NCBI GenBank assembly: GCA_051867655.1
Contig: JBJDYV010000027.1
Location: forward strand, 1 to 64,000
Length of the DNA stretch: 64,000 nt
Reading direction: 5' to 3'
Source: JAJPXI01 sp051867655
GTDB lineage: Bacteria; Bacillota; Clostridia; Oscillospirales; Oscillospiraceae
The translations under genes and the position numbers were made by a program. Of this stretch, positions 50,134-58,068 are shown piece by piece (within the stretch, counting starts at the first letter, position 1; every line of letters starts with the position of its first letter). Under the pieces are notes generated by a model. That model was not told the DNA's origin and did no database searches. It worked only from the letters and a program-made list of their open reading frames with translations.

Positions 50134-50197
50134 AGTCTTTCTTTCAGGGTCTCTCCATACTTATGCGTTTCCCATAGGAAGTTATGACGCTTCAGGA

Positions 50198-50743
50198 TCA
50201 GGGATTCTTCAGATCCCCCAGAATGCTTCCGATCTTTTCCAGCGCCCCGGCGGTGTCCTCCGTCTGGTCATAGACCACCACGTTGTCCGGCTCGGACAGG
50301 TCCAGGACCACCATCTGGTTGCTGTTGGGCTTGGCCATGGTGCCGTCGGAGGCTAGCTGCTCTTCGATCTGGCGCAGGTCATAGGCCAGCTCATACTGGG
50401 TCAGCAGCTTGGCCTCCTCTTCCTCCAGCTGGGCCAGCTGGCTGCGCAGCTGAACGGACTCGTCGTTGATCACCGTCAGGCGCACATAGCTCATCAGCAG
50501 CAGGACCGCCAGCACACCCACGGCCAGAAAGCCCACCACGGCAAAGGGGGAAACCTTGCCGGCTTCGCGGACCTGAACGTGGGGCCGGGCCAGCGTGCGC
50601 TCCTTGGGCCGGACCCTGGGACGGGGGCGGACGACCTCTTCCCTGCCGGGCGCGGCAACGGCGCCGCCTTCCCACACAGGGTCATAGGCCACGTTGCCAT
50701 AGGTCTCATATCGGGTTGTTCTGCGTCTGGCTTCCGCTGCCAT
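50198..50743 (-). CDS. ftsL: FtsL-like divisome protein
   Basis: A 181-residue bitopic protein. A long, basic, Pro/Arg-rich cytoplasmic part (about 70 residues) is followed by one membrane helix (about 70-92), a coiled coil (QLRSQLAQLEEEEAKLLTQYELAYDLRQIEEQ-type heptads) and a short acidic tail. Position between rsmH and the class B PBP identifies it more than sequence does. The start at 50743 has AAGGTG about 8 nt away; a GTG at 50752 is the alternative. Confidence 0.82.
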   Translation of the reverse strand: MAAEARRRTTRYETYGNVAYDPVWEGGAVAAPGREEVVRPRPRVRPKERTLARPHVQVREAGKVSPFAVVGFLAVGVLAVLLLMSYVRLTVINDESVQLRSQLAQLEEEEAKLLTQYELAYDLRQIEEQLASDGTMAKPNSNQMVVLDLSEPDNVVVYDQTEDTAGALEKIGSILGDLKNP

Positions 50744-50766
50744 GAGGCTCACACCTTATCTAAAAG

Positions 50767-50814
50767 TTATAGCTTTTCCGCCACACGCAGCTTGGCGCTG
50801 CGGGCGCGGGGGTT
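50767..50814 (-). pseudogene. Second copy of the rsmH 3' end (16 codons)
   Basis: On the minus strand this stretch reads NPRARSAKLRVAEKL then stop. The intact rsmH ends NPRARSAKLRVAEKI then stop, 157 nt away. The peptides differ at one residue, but by my count only 36 of 48 bases match, and most differences are silent. The copy uses GC-rich codons like the rest of the region, whereas the rsmH end uses TTA, AGG and ATA. It lacks the rest of rsmH and any start signal. It lies 23 nt before ftsL, a normal dcw spacing. Confidence 0.85.
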
Positions 50815-50817
50815 TTT

Positions 50818-50916
50818 AAGAGCCGGGCATTCCCTGCGGGGAACGCTTGCCTCCGGCGCCGGCTCTTCCGGGGGAACCAGTTCCCCCGGAGTCCCCCTCC
50901 GCTCTCCGAGGGGGAC
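50818..50916. repeat. Three back-to-back hairpins separating rsmH from its relic end
   Basis: Arms 50818-50826/50859-50867 (with inner 50830-50834/50839-50843), 50868-50877/50880-50889 and 50891-50899/50908-50916 fill almost the whole 109-nt interval between the rsmH stop and the relic copy of its 3' end. All arms are perfect. Confidence 0.87.
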
Positions 50917-50923
50917 GATGGTT

Positions 50924-51856
50924 TTATATTTTTTCTGCAACCCTTAATTTTGCGCTGCGGGCACGCGGGTTTTCGTTCAGTTCTTTTTCATCAGCCACAA
51001 TGGGCTTGCGGGGGGTCAGCTTGATCTGGGGCGTTTTTCCGCACACGCACACCGGGAAATCCGGCGGGCAGGTACAGCCCTTTGCGAATTCCGCCAGGCC
51101 GGTCTTGACAATGCGGTCCTCCAGAGAGTGGAAGGAGATGACCGCCAGCCGCCCGCCCGGATTCAGGCGGGGCACCGCGCTGCTGACCATACGCTCCACC
51201 GCGCCCAGCTCGTCGTTGACCGCGATGCGGATGGCCTGGAAGGAGCGCTTGGCCGGGTGCTGCTTCTCCCGCAGGGCTGCCGGGGGCATGGCCCCCTTGA
51301 TGACGTCCACCAGCTCCAGCGTGGTTCTGATGGGCTTGTCCGCCCGCCGCCCCACGATGGCGCGGGCAATAGCAGGCGCGTACCGCTCTTCTCCGTAGCG
51401 CCAGAGGATGCGCTTCAGCTCCTCCTCCGGCCACTGATTGACAATTTCATCGGCGTTCAGGGCACTGCTCTGATCCATGCGCATGTCCAGCGGCGCGTCC
51501 TGCATGTAGGAAAAACCGCGGGAGGCGTCGTCCAGCTGTGGGGACGAAACGCCCAGGTCGAACAGCATGCCGTCCACTTTTTCCAGAGACAGCCCGTCCA
51601 GGATCTCCGCCAGGTCGCCGAAATTTCCGTGGACCAGGGTGACCCGGTCCATCAGGCCCTCCAGCCGGCCCGGCGCGGCGTCCAGCGCCGCCTGGTCCCG
51701 GTCGATGCAGATCAGCCGCCCGGAGGTCAGCCGTTTGGCGATCTCCCGGGAGTGGCCCGCCCGGCCCAGGGTACCGTCCACATAGATACCGTCCGGCTTG
51801 ATGTTCAGCGCCTGGATGCACTGCTCCAGCAGAACAGGTTGATGCGTATATTCCAT
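50924..51856 (-). CDS. rsmH: 16S rRNA (cytosine-1402-N4) methyltransferase
   Basis: A 310-residue AdoMet methyltransferase that modifies C1402 of 16S rRNA. HQPVLLEQCIQALNIKPDGIYVDGTLGRAGHS, LFDLGVSSPQLD and RFSFHSLEDRIVK-like segments are present. The final codons (GCA AAA TTA AGG GTT GCA GAA AAA ATA) are AT-rich and unlike the gene body, and a second GC-rich version of the same end lies downstream at 50767-50814. The last part of the gene may therefore be acquired. It starts 3 nt after mraZ. Confidence 0.94.
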   Translation of the reverse strand: MEYTHQPVLLEQCIQALNIKPDGIYVDGTLGRAGHSREIAKRLTSGRLICIDRDQAALDAAPGRLEGLMDRVTLVHGNFGDLAEILDGLSLEKVDGMLFDLGVSSPQLDDASRGFSYMQDAPLDMRMDQSSALNADEIVNQWPEEELKRILWRYGEERYAPAIARAIVGRRADKPIRTTLELVDVIKGAMPPAALREKQHPAKRSFQAIRIAVNDELGAVERMVSSAVPRLNPGGRLAVISFHSLEDRIVKTGLAEFAKGCTCPPDFPVCVCGKTPQIKLTPRKPIVADEKELNENPRARSAKLRVAEKI

Positions 51857-51859
51857 GGT

Positions 51860-52282
51860 TTAAAACTCCAGCGATTCCATAAGCGCGGCCAGCTTCTCGG
51901 GCGTCATCTCTTCCTCTTCCGCGCGCCAGGTCGCCGCGTCCCAGATCTCCGCCCGGTTGTGGACGCCGATGATGACCACGTCCTTGTCCAGCTTGGCGTA
52001 CTGGCGCAGGAACTGGGGAATGAGAATGCGGCCCTGACTGTCCGGTTCACACTTGACCGCTTTGGCAAAGATGGGGCGCATGGCCCGGGATTGCGTCATG
52101 GGGAGAGAGGCGAATTTCTCGGTAAAGACCTTCCAGCTCTCCTCCGGGTAGATCGCCAGGCAGGCGTCCAGACCCAGAGTCAGGTAGCAGGTGGAGCCCA
52201 GCTCCTCCCGGAGCTTGGCAGGAATGAACAGACGGCCCTTGGGATCGATGCTGTGCTCATACGTGCCGGTCACGCTCCCCAC
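51860..52282 (-). CDS. mraZ: Transcriptional regulator MraZ
   Basis: A 140-residue ring-forming DNA-binding protein with two SpoVT/AbrB-like halves (YEHSIDPKGRLFIPAKLR and SQGRILIPQFLRQYAKL). It regulates its own dcw operon by binding repeats in the promoter. I start it at the GTG at 52282 because GGAGGGAG is about 8 nt upstream; a GTG at 52300 overlaps that region. The first gene of the dcw cluster. Confidence 0.92.
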   Translation of the reverse strand: MGSVTGTYEHSIDPKGRLFIPAKLREELGSTCYLTLGLDACLAIYPEESWKVFTEKFASLPMTQSRAMRPIFAKAVKCEPDSQGRILIPQFLRQYAKLDKDVVIIGVHNRAEIWDAATWRAEEEEMTPEKLAALMESLEF

Positions 52283-52310
52283 GCCGTTCACTCCCTCCAC
52301 TTTGGTGATA

Positions 52311-52380
52311 TTTTGCTCATTTTTGCTCCATTTTGCTCCACCAGCGTTTTCAGTATACGTCGACCGGCTTGAAATTGCAA
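52311..52380 (-). promoter_or_regulatory. dcw promoter with three MraZ boxes
   Basis: On the minus strand TTGCAA (52375-52380) and TATACT (52352-52357) are 17 nt apart. Just downstream three direct repeats with the core GAGCAAAA lie at 52331-52340, 52321-52330 and 52311-52320, exactly 10 nt apart, the spacing known for MraZ operators. Confidence 0.85.
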
Positions 52381-52579
52381 TACTTTTTTTACGTTTTTTT
52401 CAGGAAAAAAACGCCGGTTTTCCTGCGAAAATCAGCGTTTTTTGAAACTAAAACACATGTTCTATTTTGGGCGGCAATAAAATTTTTTCCTGCCGGAACG
52501 TTTCTCCTTTTTCTTGTATTTTCTTTTGTTTCAGACCACAAAATGTTGCGTACGCAGGGGTATCGGGGCGGAAAATCGG
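52381..52579. other. Spacer between divergent mraZ and padR2 promoters
   Basis: No gene is supported. Poly-T and poly-A runs allow overlapping alternative hairpins: CGTTTTTTT/AAAAAAACG (52392-52400, 52405-52413), CAGGAAAA/TTTTCCTG (52401-52408, 52418-52425) and AAAAAACGC/GCGTTTTTT (52406-52414, 52435-52443). A-tracts here may act as an UP element for the dcw promoter. Confidence 0.5.
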
Positions 52580-52625
52580 TTGACATATATCGAATATTGA
52601 TATACAATCATATCGAATATCGATA
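52580..52625 (+). promoter_or_regulatory. Promoter and operators of the second padR
   Basis: TTGACA (52580-52585) and TACAAT (52603-52608) are 17 nt apart. The spacer carries the near-palindrome TATATCGAATATTGATATA (52586-52604), and a second, ATATCGAATATCGATA, follows the -10 (52610-52625). Confidence 0.82.
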
Positions 52626-52653
52626 CTTTATCATGGGGAAGGGCGGTGAGACT

Positions 52654-52977
52654 GTGGCGCGCAAAAAACTGGACACCCTGACGGAGCAGATGTATTACGT
52701 TCTGCTGGCCCTGACCGAGGAGCGCCACGGTTACGGCGTCATGCAGGCCGCCGCCCAGCTGACCGGCGGGCGGGTCAATATTGGCGCGGGCACCCTGTAC
52801 GCCCTGCTGGCCCGGTTCGAGAAGGAAGGGCTGATCCGCGCCACCCGGGAAGAAGAAAACCGGAAATATTACCTTCTGACCGACGCAGGGCGAAAAATTC
52901 TGGAGGACGAATTTGACCGGCTCCGCCGCCAGGTGGCCGACGGAGCAAAAGTATTGCGAAAGGAGCGGGAGGCATGA
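52654..52977 (+). CDS. PadR-family regulator paired with DUF2812
   Basis: A 107-residue winged-helix regulator with GYGVMQAAAQLTGG and the recognition segment GTLYALLARFEKEGLI. I start it at the GTG at 52654 because GGGCGGTGAG precedes it; the ATG at 52633 has no ribosome-binding site. Its operator repeats differ from those of the padR at 7713, so the two circuits are probably separate. ATGA overlap couples it to the DUF2812 gene. Confidence 0.9.
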   Translation: MARKKLDTLTEQMYYVLLALTEERHGYGVMQAAAQLTGGRVNIGAGTLYALLARFEKEGLIRATREEENRKYYLLTDAGRKILEDEFDRLRRQVADGAKVLRKEREA

Positions 52978-54140
52978 GCGAACATAAATGGGGCTTCTTC
53001 CCCTTTGACGCGATGGACTACAAGGCCGCCCAGGCCTATCTGGACAAAAAAGCGGACGCGGGCTGGGTGCTGGACAAGCTCTCTTGCAAGTGGTTCGCCC
53101 GGTTCGTCCCCGCCGGGGGCCGCTCTCACTATGTGGACCTGGACCTGCACGGAGTGCTGGACGACGGCCCCGATGCGGACTATCTGCAGCTGTGCGAGGA
53201 CGCAGGTTGGGAATTAATAAAAAGAACCCGGGGAATGCTTCTTTTTCGCTCCCTGCCGGGCAAACACCCCGTCCCCCTCCAGACCGACGCGGGGATGGAG
53301 GCCGACCGTTTCTGGAAAAAATATGTCCTGAAAAACTTTCTGTGGCTTTTGGTTTTACTTCTGATCTTTGTTCCACTGTACGTGTATCTGTTTTCCATGC
53401 CCGGCGGCGGTACAAAGATCAGTACGTTTTTCTGCTCCAACGCCGTCTTGCTCCTGCTGCTTTGGATCATCTTCGCCGCAGTGTATCTGGTCTGGTCCTT
53501 CTGTTTCACCCTCGGCAGTTACATCCGGTTCCGCCGCCTGGGCCGCCTGCCGGAACGGGGCAGGCCGGGGGCCTGGCTGATGGGCGTTCTGGGTTTCATC
53601 ATGGCCGTCCTGCTGGTGGGCTGGTGGTGTCTCGATATGGCGGAAACCGTGGGTCTGGGGGAAACCGTGGACGTGGCCTGGAATATCAGTGAAAGCACCG
53701 CCACGCCGGAGCTGTGCCAGTCCTACCCGGTCATCACCGCCGCCGACCTGGGCCTGCCCTCCAGCAAGGACAGCCGTTATCTGGACGGCCGCCGCTCCCT
53801 GCTGACCGACTTTCTGGACTACAGCGAGATTACCCCCGGAACCGCGCGCTCCCACATTCTGACCACAGAGCGCTATGACTGCGCCGGTGAGGCTTTGGCC
53901 CGCTTACTGTTTTCCCTCCGCCGGGAGGAGACTGCCAACGGCCAGTTTACTTGGGGCGAGCTGGATTGGGGTGAAACAACCTCTGACTGGGGCTTCGACC
54001 AGGTATGTACCGCCCGGGACGGCTCCTACCTGCTCCTGCGGGAGGATGACATTGTTGTTCTCGTGGGTGCCGAGGGTCTCGACCTGACCGCACCGGAGTA
54101 TCTGGACACTCTGCGTCAGCGGCTGTTTGCAGATCCATAG
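52974..54140 (+). CDS. DUF2812 membrane protein
   Basis: A 388-residue protein. The N-terminal DUF2812 domain (about 1-105: WGFFPFDAMDYKAAQAYLDKKADAGW) is followed by three hydrophobic helices (about 123-145, 157-180, 201-222) and an extracytoplasmic C-terminal domain of about 165 residues that I do not recognise. PadR-DUF2812 pairs are common in Clostridia; the effector function is unknown. Confidence 0.82.
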   Translation: MSEHKWGFFPFDAMDYKAAQAYLDKKADAGWVLDKLSCKWFARFVPAGGRSHYVDLDLHGVLDDGPDADYLQLCEDAGWELIKRTRGMLLFRSLPGKHPVPLQTDAGMEADRFWKKYVLKNFLWLLVLLLIFVPLYVYLFSMPGGGTKISTFFCSNAVLLLLLWIIFAAVYLVWSFCFTLGSYIRFRRLGRLPERGRPGAWLMGVLGFIMAVLLVGWWCLDMAETVGLGETVDVAWNISESTATPELCQSYPVITAADLGLPSSKDSRYLDGRRSLLTDFLDYSEITPGTARSHILTTERYDCAGEALARLLFSLRREETANGQFTWGELDWGETTSDWGFDQVCTARDGSYLLLREDDIVVLVGAEGLDLTAPEYLDTLRQRLFADP

Positions 54141-54146
54141 CCGCTC

Positions 54147-54175
54147 TTGCGTTCCCGCTTAAACCGCCGTATAAT
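54147..54175 (+). promoter_or_regulatory. Asparaginase promoter
   Basis: TTGCGT (54147-54152) and TATAAT (54170-54175) are 17 nt apart. Confidence 0.7.
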
Positions 54176-54213
54176 AAATCTTATCTTACTTCTATCATTC
54201 GGAGGGATCTCCC

Positions 54214-55212
54214 TTGAAAAGACATATTCTGCTGCTGACCACCGGCGGCACCATCGCCTCCAAGCACACCGACGAGGGTCTGGCCCCCGGCATCACCGGG
54301 GAGGAGCTGGCCGCCTGGCTGCCCCATCTTCAGGACTCGTATGCCGTCACCGTGCGGGATATCCTGCATCTGGACTCCTCCAACATTCAGCCGGAGGAGT
54401 GGCAGATCATCGCCCGCAGCATTTTCGCGGAAAAGGACCTCTACGACGGCATCGTGATCACCCACGGCACCGACACCATGGCCTACACTGCCTCCGTCCT
54501 TTCCTTCATGCTGCCCGGGATCGACCTGCCCGTGGTGCTGACCGGCAGCCAGCTGCCCATTGAGCACCCTCTGACCGACGGTCTGGAAAACCTGCGCACC
54601 GCCTTCGCCATGGCGGCGTCGGGCGTGCGGGGGGTATACATTGCCTTTGACCGCAAGATCATCCTGGGCTGCCGGGCGGTCAAGACCCGCACCACCGGAT
54701 TTGACGCCTTTGAAAGCGTCAACTGGCCCCTGGTGGGCACGGTGGGCGGCGGCGGACTGGTCCTGAACCGGGCGGCCATTCCCAACATCGCCGGGCAGAG
54801 CCACCTGCGGGACGGGCTGTGCAAGGAAGTCTTCCTGATCAAGCTGACCCCCGGCCTGAACCCGGAGATCTTCGATATGCTCCTGTCCATGCACTACCGG
54901 GGCGTGGTCATCGAGGCCTTCGGCGCCGGCGGGCTGCACTTTATCCGCCGGGACCTGATCTCCAAGCTCCACAAGGCCGCCCAGGCGGGCATGACGGTGG
55001 TGGTGTGCTCCCAGTGTCTGTACGAGCGCAGCGACTTTTCCCTGTACCAGGCGGGCCAGAAGGCCCTGGAGCAGGGGGTCATTCAGGGCTATGACATGAC
55101 CACCGAGGCCGCGGTCACCAAGCTGATGTGGGTCCTGGGCCAGACCGAGGACAGCGGCACGATCCGCACCCTGTTCTCCCAGAATCTCAGCGGCGAGATT
55201 GCCATACAGTAA
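54214..55212 (+). CDS. ansA: L-asparaginase, type I
   Basis: A 332-residue amidohydrolase that converts asparagine to aspartate and ammonia. LLTTGGTIAS has the first catalytic Thr, and VITHGTDTMAYTA has the second Thr-Asp pair; there is no signal peptide, so it acts in the cytoplasm. It starts at TTG after GGAGGGA. It is followed by a strong terminator and is monocistronic. Confidence 0.93.
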   Translation: MKRHILLLTTGGTIASKHTDEGLAPGITGEELAAWLPHLQDSYAVTVRDILHLDSSNIQPEEWQIIARSIFAEKDLYDGIVITHGTDTMAYTASVLSFMLPGIDLPVVLTGSQLPIEHPLTDGLENLRTAFAMAASGVRGVYIAFDRKIILGCRAVKTRTTGFDAFESVNWPLVGTVGGGGLVLNRAAIPNIAGQSHLRDGLCKEVFLIKLTPGLNPEIFDMLLSMHYRGVVIEAFGAGGLHFIRRDLISKLHKAAQAGMTVVVCSQCLYERSDFSLYQAGQKALEQGVIQGYDMTTEAAVTKLMWVLGQTEDSGTIRTLFSQNLSGEIAIQ

Positions 55213-55224
55213 GTAGAAGTAGAA

Positions 55225-55254
55225 AAACGGCTTGCCCGTGCGGGCAAGCCGTTT
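55225..55254. terminator. Terminator after the asparaginase gene
   Basis: Perfect 13-nt arms (55225-55237, 55242-55254), A-run before and T-rich sequence after, so usable by both convergent genes. Confidence 0.88.
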
Positions 55255-55258
55255 CATT

Positions 55259-56395
55259 TCAGATTTCTTCGTCTTCGTCGGATTCTTCCGGTTCCCCGCC
55301 GGGGGGCTCCGGGGGCAGGATCGACGTGTAATAATTGTCCGGGGCATGCGGCGCCTCCGGCTGCCAGGGGTCTTCCCGCTTTGCGGACGGTTTCTCGGGT
55401 TCAGAGGGCCGGGGGGCGTCATCGTCGGCAGGAGGCGGGGTGGGCTGCGGCGGCTCCAGGGGCACGCCCGGATCGGCGGGCCGCTGGTTCATATACTGGT
55501 GGTAGTCATAGCCGCCCACATAGTTGTAAAAGCGGGCCAGGGCGGTCTGCCGGTAGACCAGCAGCCACAGGTTCAGGGGCAGGCTGACCAGCTCCGCCAG
55601 CAGGGTCCAGATCGCCATCTGCCCCACCAGGTTCCCGGCCAGACTGTAGATCTCCCAAAGGTCGTCCCCCGCCGACAGGATTGCCTCCACGAGCCAGCTT
55701 GTTCCGCTGATCAAAAAGCCGACCACCATGACAGCGGCCGCAATCAGCCCCACCAGCAGCTCCCAGCCGATGAAAGACAATTCCAAAACAAACAGCTTGC
55801 CCTTGTAGCCGCGCATCATCTGGACGCTGCGGCGGATAGCCTCCACGGCTCCGGCGTCTGGATTGTCCGCCAGGGTAAAGTCGGCCATGGCATAGCGCAG
55901 AGAGATGGCAACGACTGCGACGATCAGGCAGATGTAAAGAACCACGACCAGCACGATCATCAGGACAGCCCATGCCCCAGACTCAGTGAACGCAGACACC
56001 GCGAACAGGATCCCAACCACGATCGCAAACGCGACGATGAAAAGCAGGCACCACAGGAAGGTATACAACGCCACCAGCAGTGTCATCCCGATGGAGCGTC
56101 CGGCAAAGGAGAACGCGTGGAACAGGCTCCCCATGCCCGTCTCCTCCCGCCGGGCCAGGCGCAGGGCGTAATTGCAGAAGCCCACGCCCATGACGATGCT
56201 GAACAGTGCGACCAGAATGGTCAGGAAAATGGACAGCGCGTCGATCCCCAATGTTCCGCTGCTGGTCACCCAGCCTACCGCCGTGCTCAGTCCCGACGTC
56301 AGCAGGCAGTACACCAGCGCCACCAACATAAAGTGGGGCACACTGGCGCGCATGAGCTGTTTGGCCTCCTGTTTAAAGGCTTTGCGATTGTACAC
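55259..56395 (-). CDS. DUF975 membrane protein
   Basis: A 378-residue protein with six hydrophobic helices and the segment KGKLFVLELSFIGWELLVGL together with SVQMMRGYK, which mark DUF975. The C-terminal 75 residues are Pro/Glu/Asp-rich and probably disordered. Function unknown. The GTG at 56395 is favoured because GGGGTGGAG is next to it; the frame back to 56452 begins upstream of the promoter -35. Confidence 0.82.
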   Translation of the reverse strand: MYNRKAFKQEAKQLMRASVPHFMLVALVYCLLTSGLSTAVGWVTSSGTLGIDALSIFLTILVALFSIVMGVGFCNYALRLARREETGMGSLFHAFSFAGRSIGMTLLVALYTFLWCLLFIVAFAIVVGILFAVSAFTESGAWAVLMIVLVVVLYICLIVAVVAISLRYAMADFTLADNPDAGAVEAIRRSVQMMRGYKGKLFVLELSFIGWELLVGLIAAAVMVVGFLISGTSWLVEAILSAGDDLWEIYSLAGNLVGQMAIWTLLAELVSLPLNLWLLVYRQTALARFYNYVGGYDYHQYMNQRPADPGVPLEPPQPTPPPADDDAPRPSEPEKPSAKREDPWQPEAPHAPDNYYTSILPPEPPGGEPEESDEDEEI

Positions 56396-56420
56396 AAGCT
56401 CCACCCCTTTCTTTGGTTGC

Positions 56421-56449
56421 ATCATATCACAGCTTTTGGCAAAATGCAA
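56421..56449 (-). promoter_or_regulatory. DUF975 gene promoter
   Basis: On the minus strand TTGCAT (56444-56449) and TATGAT (56421-56426) are 17 nt apart; the -10 is about 26 nt from the GTG. Confidence 0.65.
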
Positions 56450-56455
56450 CAAGGA

Positions 56456-58066
56456 TCAGGGCAGCTCCACCCGGAAGCGGATGCCGTCGGGCAGGCTCTC
56501 CGCCCGGCAGGAGCCGCCGTGGAGGAAAACGATGCTGCGCACCACCGCCAGGCCCAGGCCGCCGCCCTCCCCGGAGCGGGACTCGTCCCCCTTGGCAAAG
56601 GGCTCCCAGAGCCGTTTCAGCTGCTCGGGCGGGAGGGGCGGGCAGCGGTTCTCCACCGTCAGCACGGCGCGAGCGTCCTCCCACTTCAACTCTACCCGCA
56701 CCGGGCCGGGGGAGGCGTGATGCAGGGCGTTGACGGCCAGGTTGCTGACCATCTGCCCCAGCCGTCCGGGGTCGCCCTCCACCGTGACCGGCTCCAGGTC
56801 CAGTTCCAGTGTCAGGCTCCGCTCCTCCATGGGCACGCGCAGGCGCTCAAAGCCCTCCCGCACCAGGGCGGGCAGGTCCACCGGCTGCCTGGCCAGCGTC
56901 CCCGCGGAGCCCTCCAGCCGGGACAGGTCCAGCAGCTCGTTGACCAGAGCCGCCATGCGGTCAGACTCCTCCACGATGGCGTCCAGATACTCCTGCCGCT
57001 TTCCCGGCACCGCATCCTCCCCCAGCGCTTCGGCGTAGGCCCGCAGCACCGCCGCCGGGGTCTTCAGCTCATGGGCCACGGCGCGGGTCAGCTGGCGCTC
57101 TTTTTTCATGGATTTGATCTGCATCCGGCTGACCACCACCGCCGCCAGCAGGGCGGCCAGCAGGGTGGCGATGTAGGTAAAGCCCAGGCCGTCGGTCGCC
57201 ACCCGCCAGGGGGTGTATGCGTAAGCGCGGGCGATCGGCACACCGTCGATCACAGAATAGGACGCCGTGCATGCGTCCCCGGACCGTGTTCCGGCCCACT
57301 TTTCGGATGCGCTGCGTCTGCCCATCAGCTCATCCAAAGCATCCTCCGCCCGGCGGTACAGCTCCAGCAGCTCTTCTGGGGACGGTTCGCCCCAGGCCAA
57401 AGCGGATGTGATCAGGGCCGCGTCAAACCGCAGGGTGGTCAGCTCCGCTGCGTCAAACATGGCGTTGTCGCTCTCCAGTAAGGTGACGGTACGGTCCTCG
57501 TAGTAATACACCAGCTTTTGGGGGTAGATCACATTGCCCTGCTGAATGCCGGTGACCTCGCCATAGAGCCCCGGATTGGGTGCATCCTCATAGAGGCCGT
57601 CCTCGGCACCGAAGAAACGGTTCAACGCATACTTATCGGTGCGGAGAAGCTTGGCCAGAGCGATCTGCTCCCCGTCCGTCAGGACCGGGTCAAAGAAAAT
57701 AAAGTGGTCATATACCCCCGTGCCGGGCAGGCTGAAGCTGCCCATGGAGATCTGACTGCGGGCCGCTTCGTCTCCCTGGTCATCATAGACCCTGCTCAAG
57801 CTCAGGCAGGAACCGTCGTAGCCGGCTTCGGTACTCAGCCGCCATGTGATGATGGCGGGCTTTTCTTCCGGAGCGGCAGTGCCCTCCAAAACCATCTGCA
57901 CATGCCAGACCGCCAAATTGGCGACCTCATTATAATCGCTTCCGATGGCGTCCTTGTTGCTCTTCCAGTTGTTGGCCGTCAGCACAAGTACCATCAGCAG
58001 CCAGAAGGCCAGAAACGCCGCCAGGGTACGCAGGAAGATCAGCCAATCTTGTTTTTTCTCCTTCAT
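56456..58066 (-). CDS. Sensor histidine kinase
   Basis: A 536-residue membrane kinase with an N-terminal helix (about 13-35), an extracytoplasmic sensor of about 260 residues, a second helix (about 290-315), the H-box AVAHELKTPAAVLRAYAE with His332, and an ATPase domain (N-box NLAVNALHHAS, G-box GLGLAVVRSI). There is no HAMP domain of the usual length between helix and H-box. The start at 58066 follows GGAGGGG; a longer frame from 58261 would run inside the regulator gene. The stimulus is unknown. Confidence 0.92.
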   Translation of the reverse strand: MKEKKQDWLIFLRTLAAFLAFWLLMVLVLTANNWKSNKDAIGSDYNEVANLAVWHVQMVLEGTAAPEEKPAIITWRLSTEAGYDGSCLSLSRVYDDQGDEAARSQISMGSFSLPGTGVYDHFIFFDPVLTDGEQIALAKLLRTDKYALNRFFGAEDGLYEDAPNPGLYGEVTGIQQGNVIYPQKLVYYYEDRTVTLLESDNAMFDAAELTTLRFDAALITSALAWGEPSPEELLELYRRAEDALDELMGRRSASEKWAGTRSGDACTASYSVIDGVPIARAYAYTPWRVATDGLGFTYIATLLAALLAAVVVSRMQIKSMKKERQLTRAVAHELKTPAAVLRAYAEALGEDAVPGKRQEYLDAIVEESDRMAALVNELLDLSRLEGSAGTLARQPVDLPALVREGFERLRVPMEERSLTLELDLEPVTVEGDPGRLGQMVSNLAVNALHHASPGPVRVELKWEDARAVLTVENRCPPLPPEQLKRLWEPFAKGDESRSGEGGGLGLAVVRSIVFLHGGSCRAESLPDGIRFRVELP

Positions 58067-58068
58067 GC

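Noticed and set aside
47332..50187. 951-residue plus-strand frame opposite spoVD and the hairpin array
   Set aside because: Antisense to a PBP with all catalytic motifs; no start signal or domain is seen.
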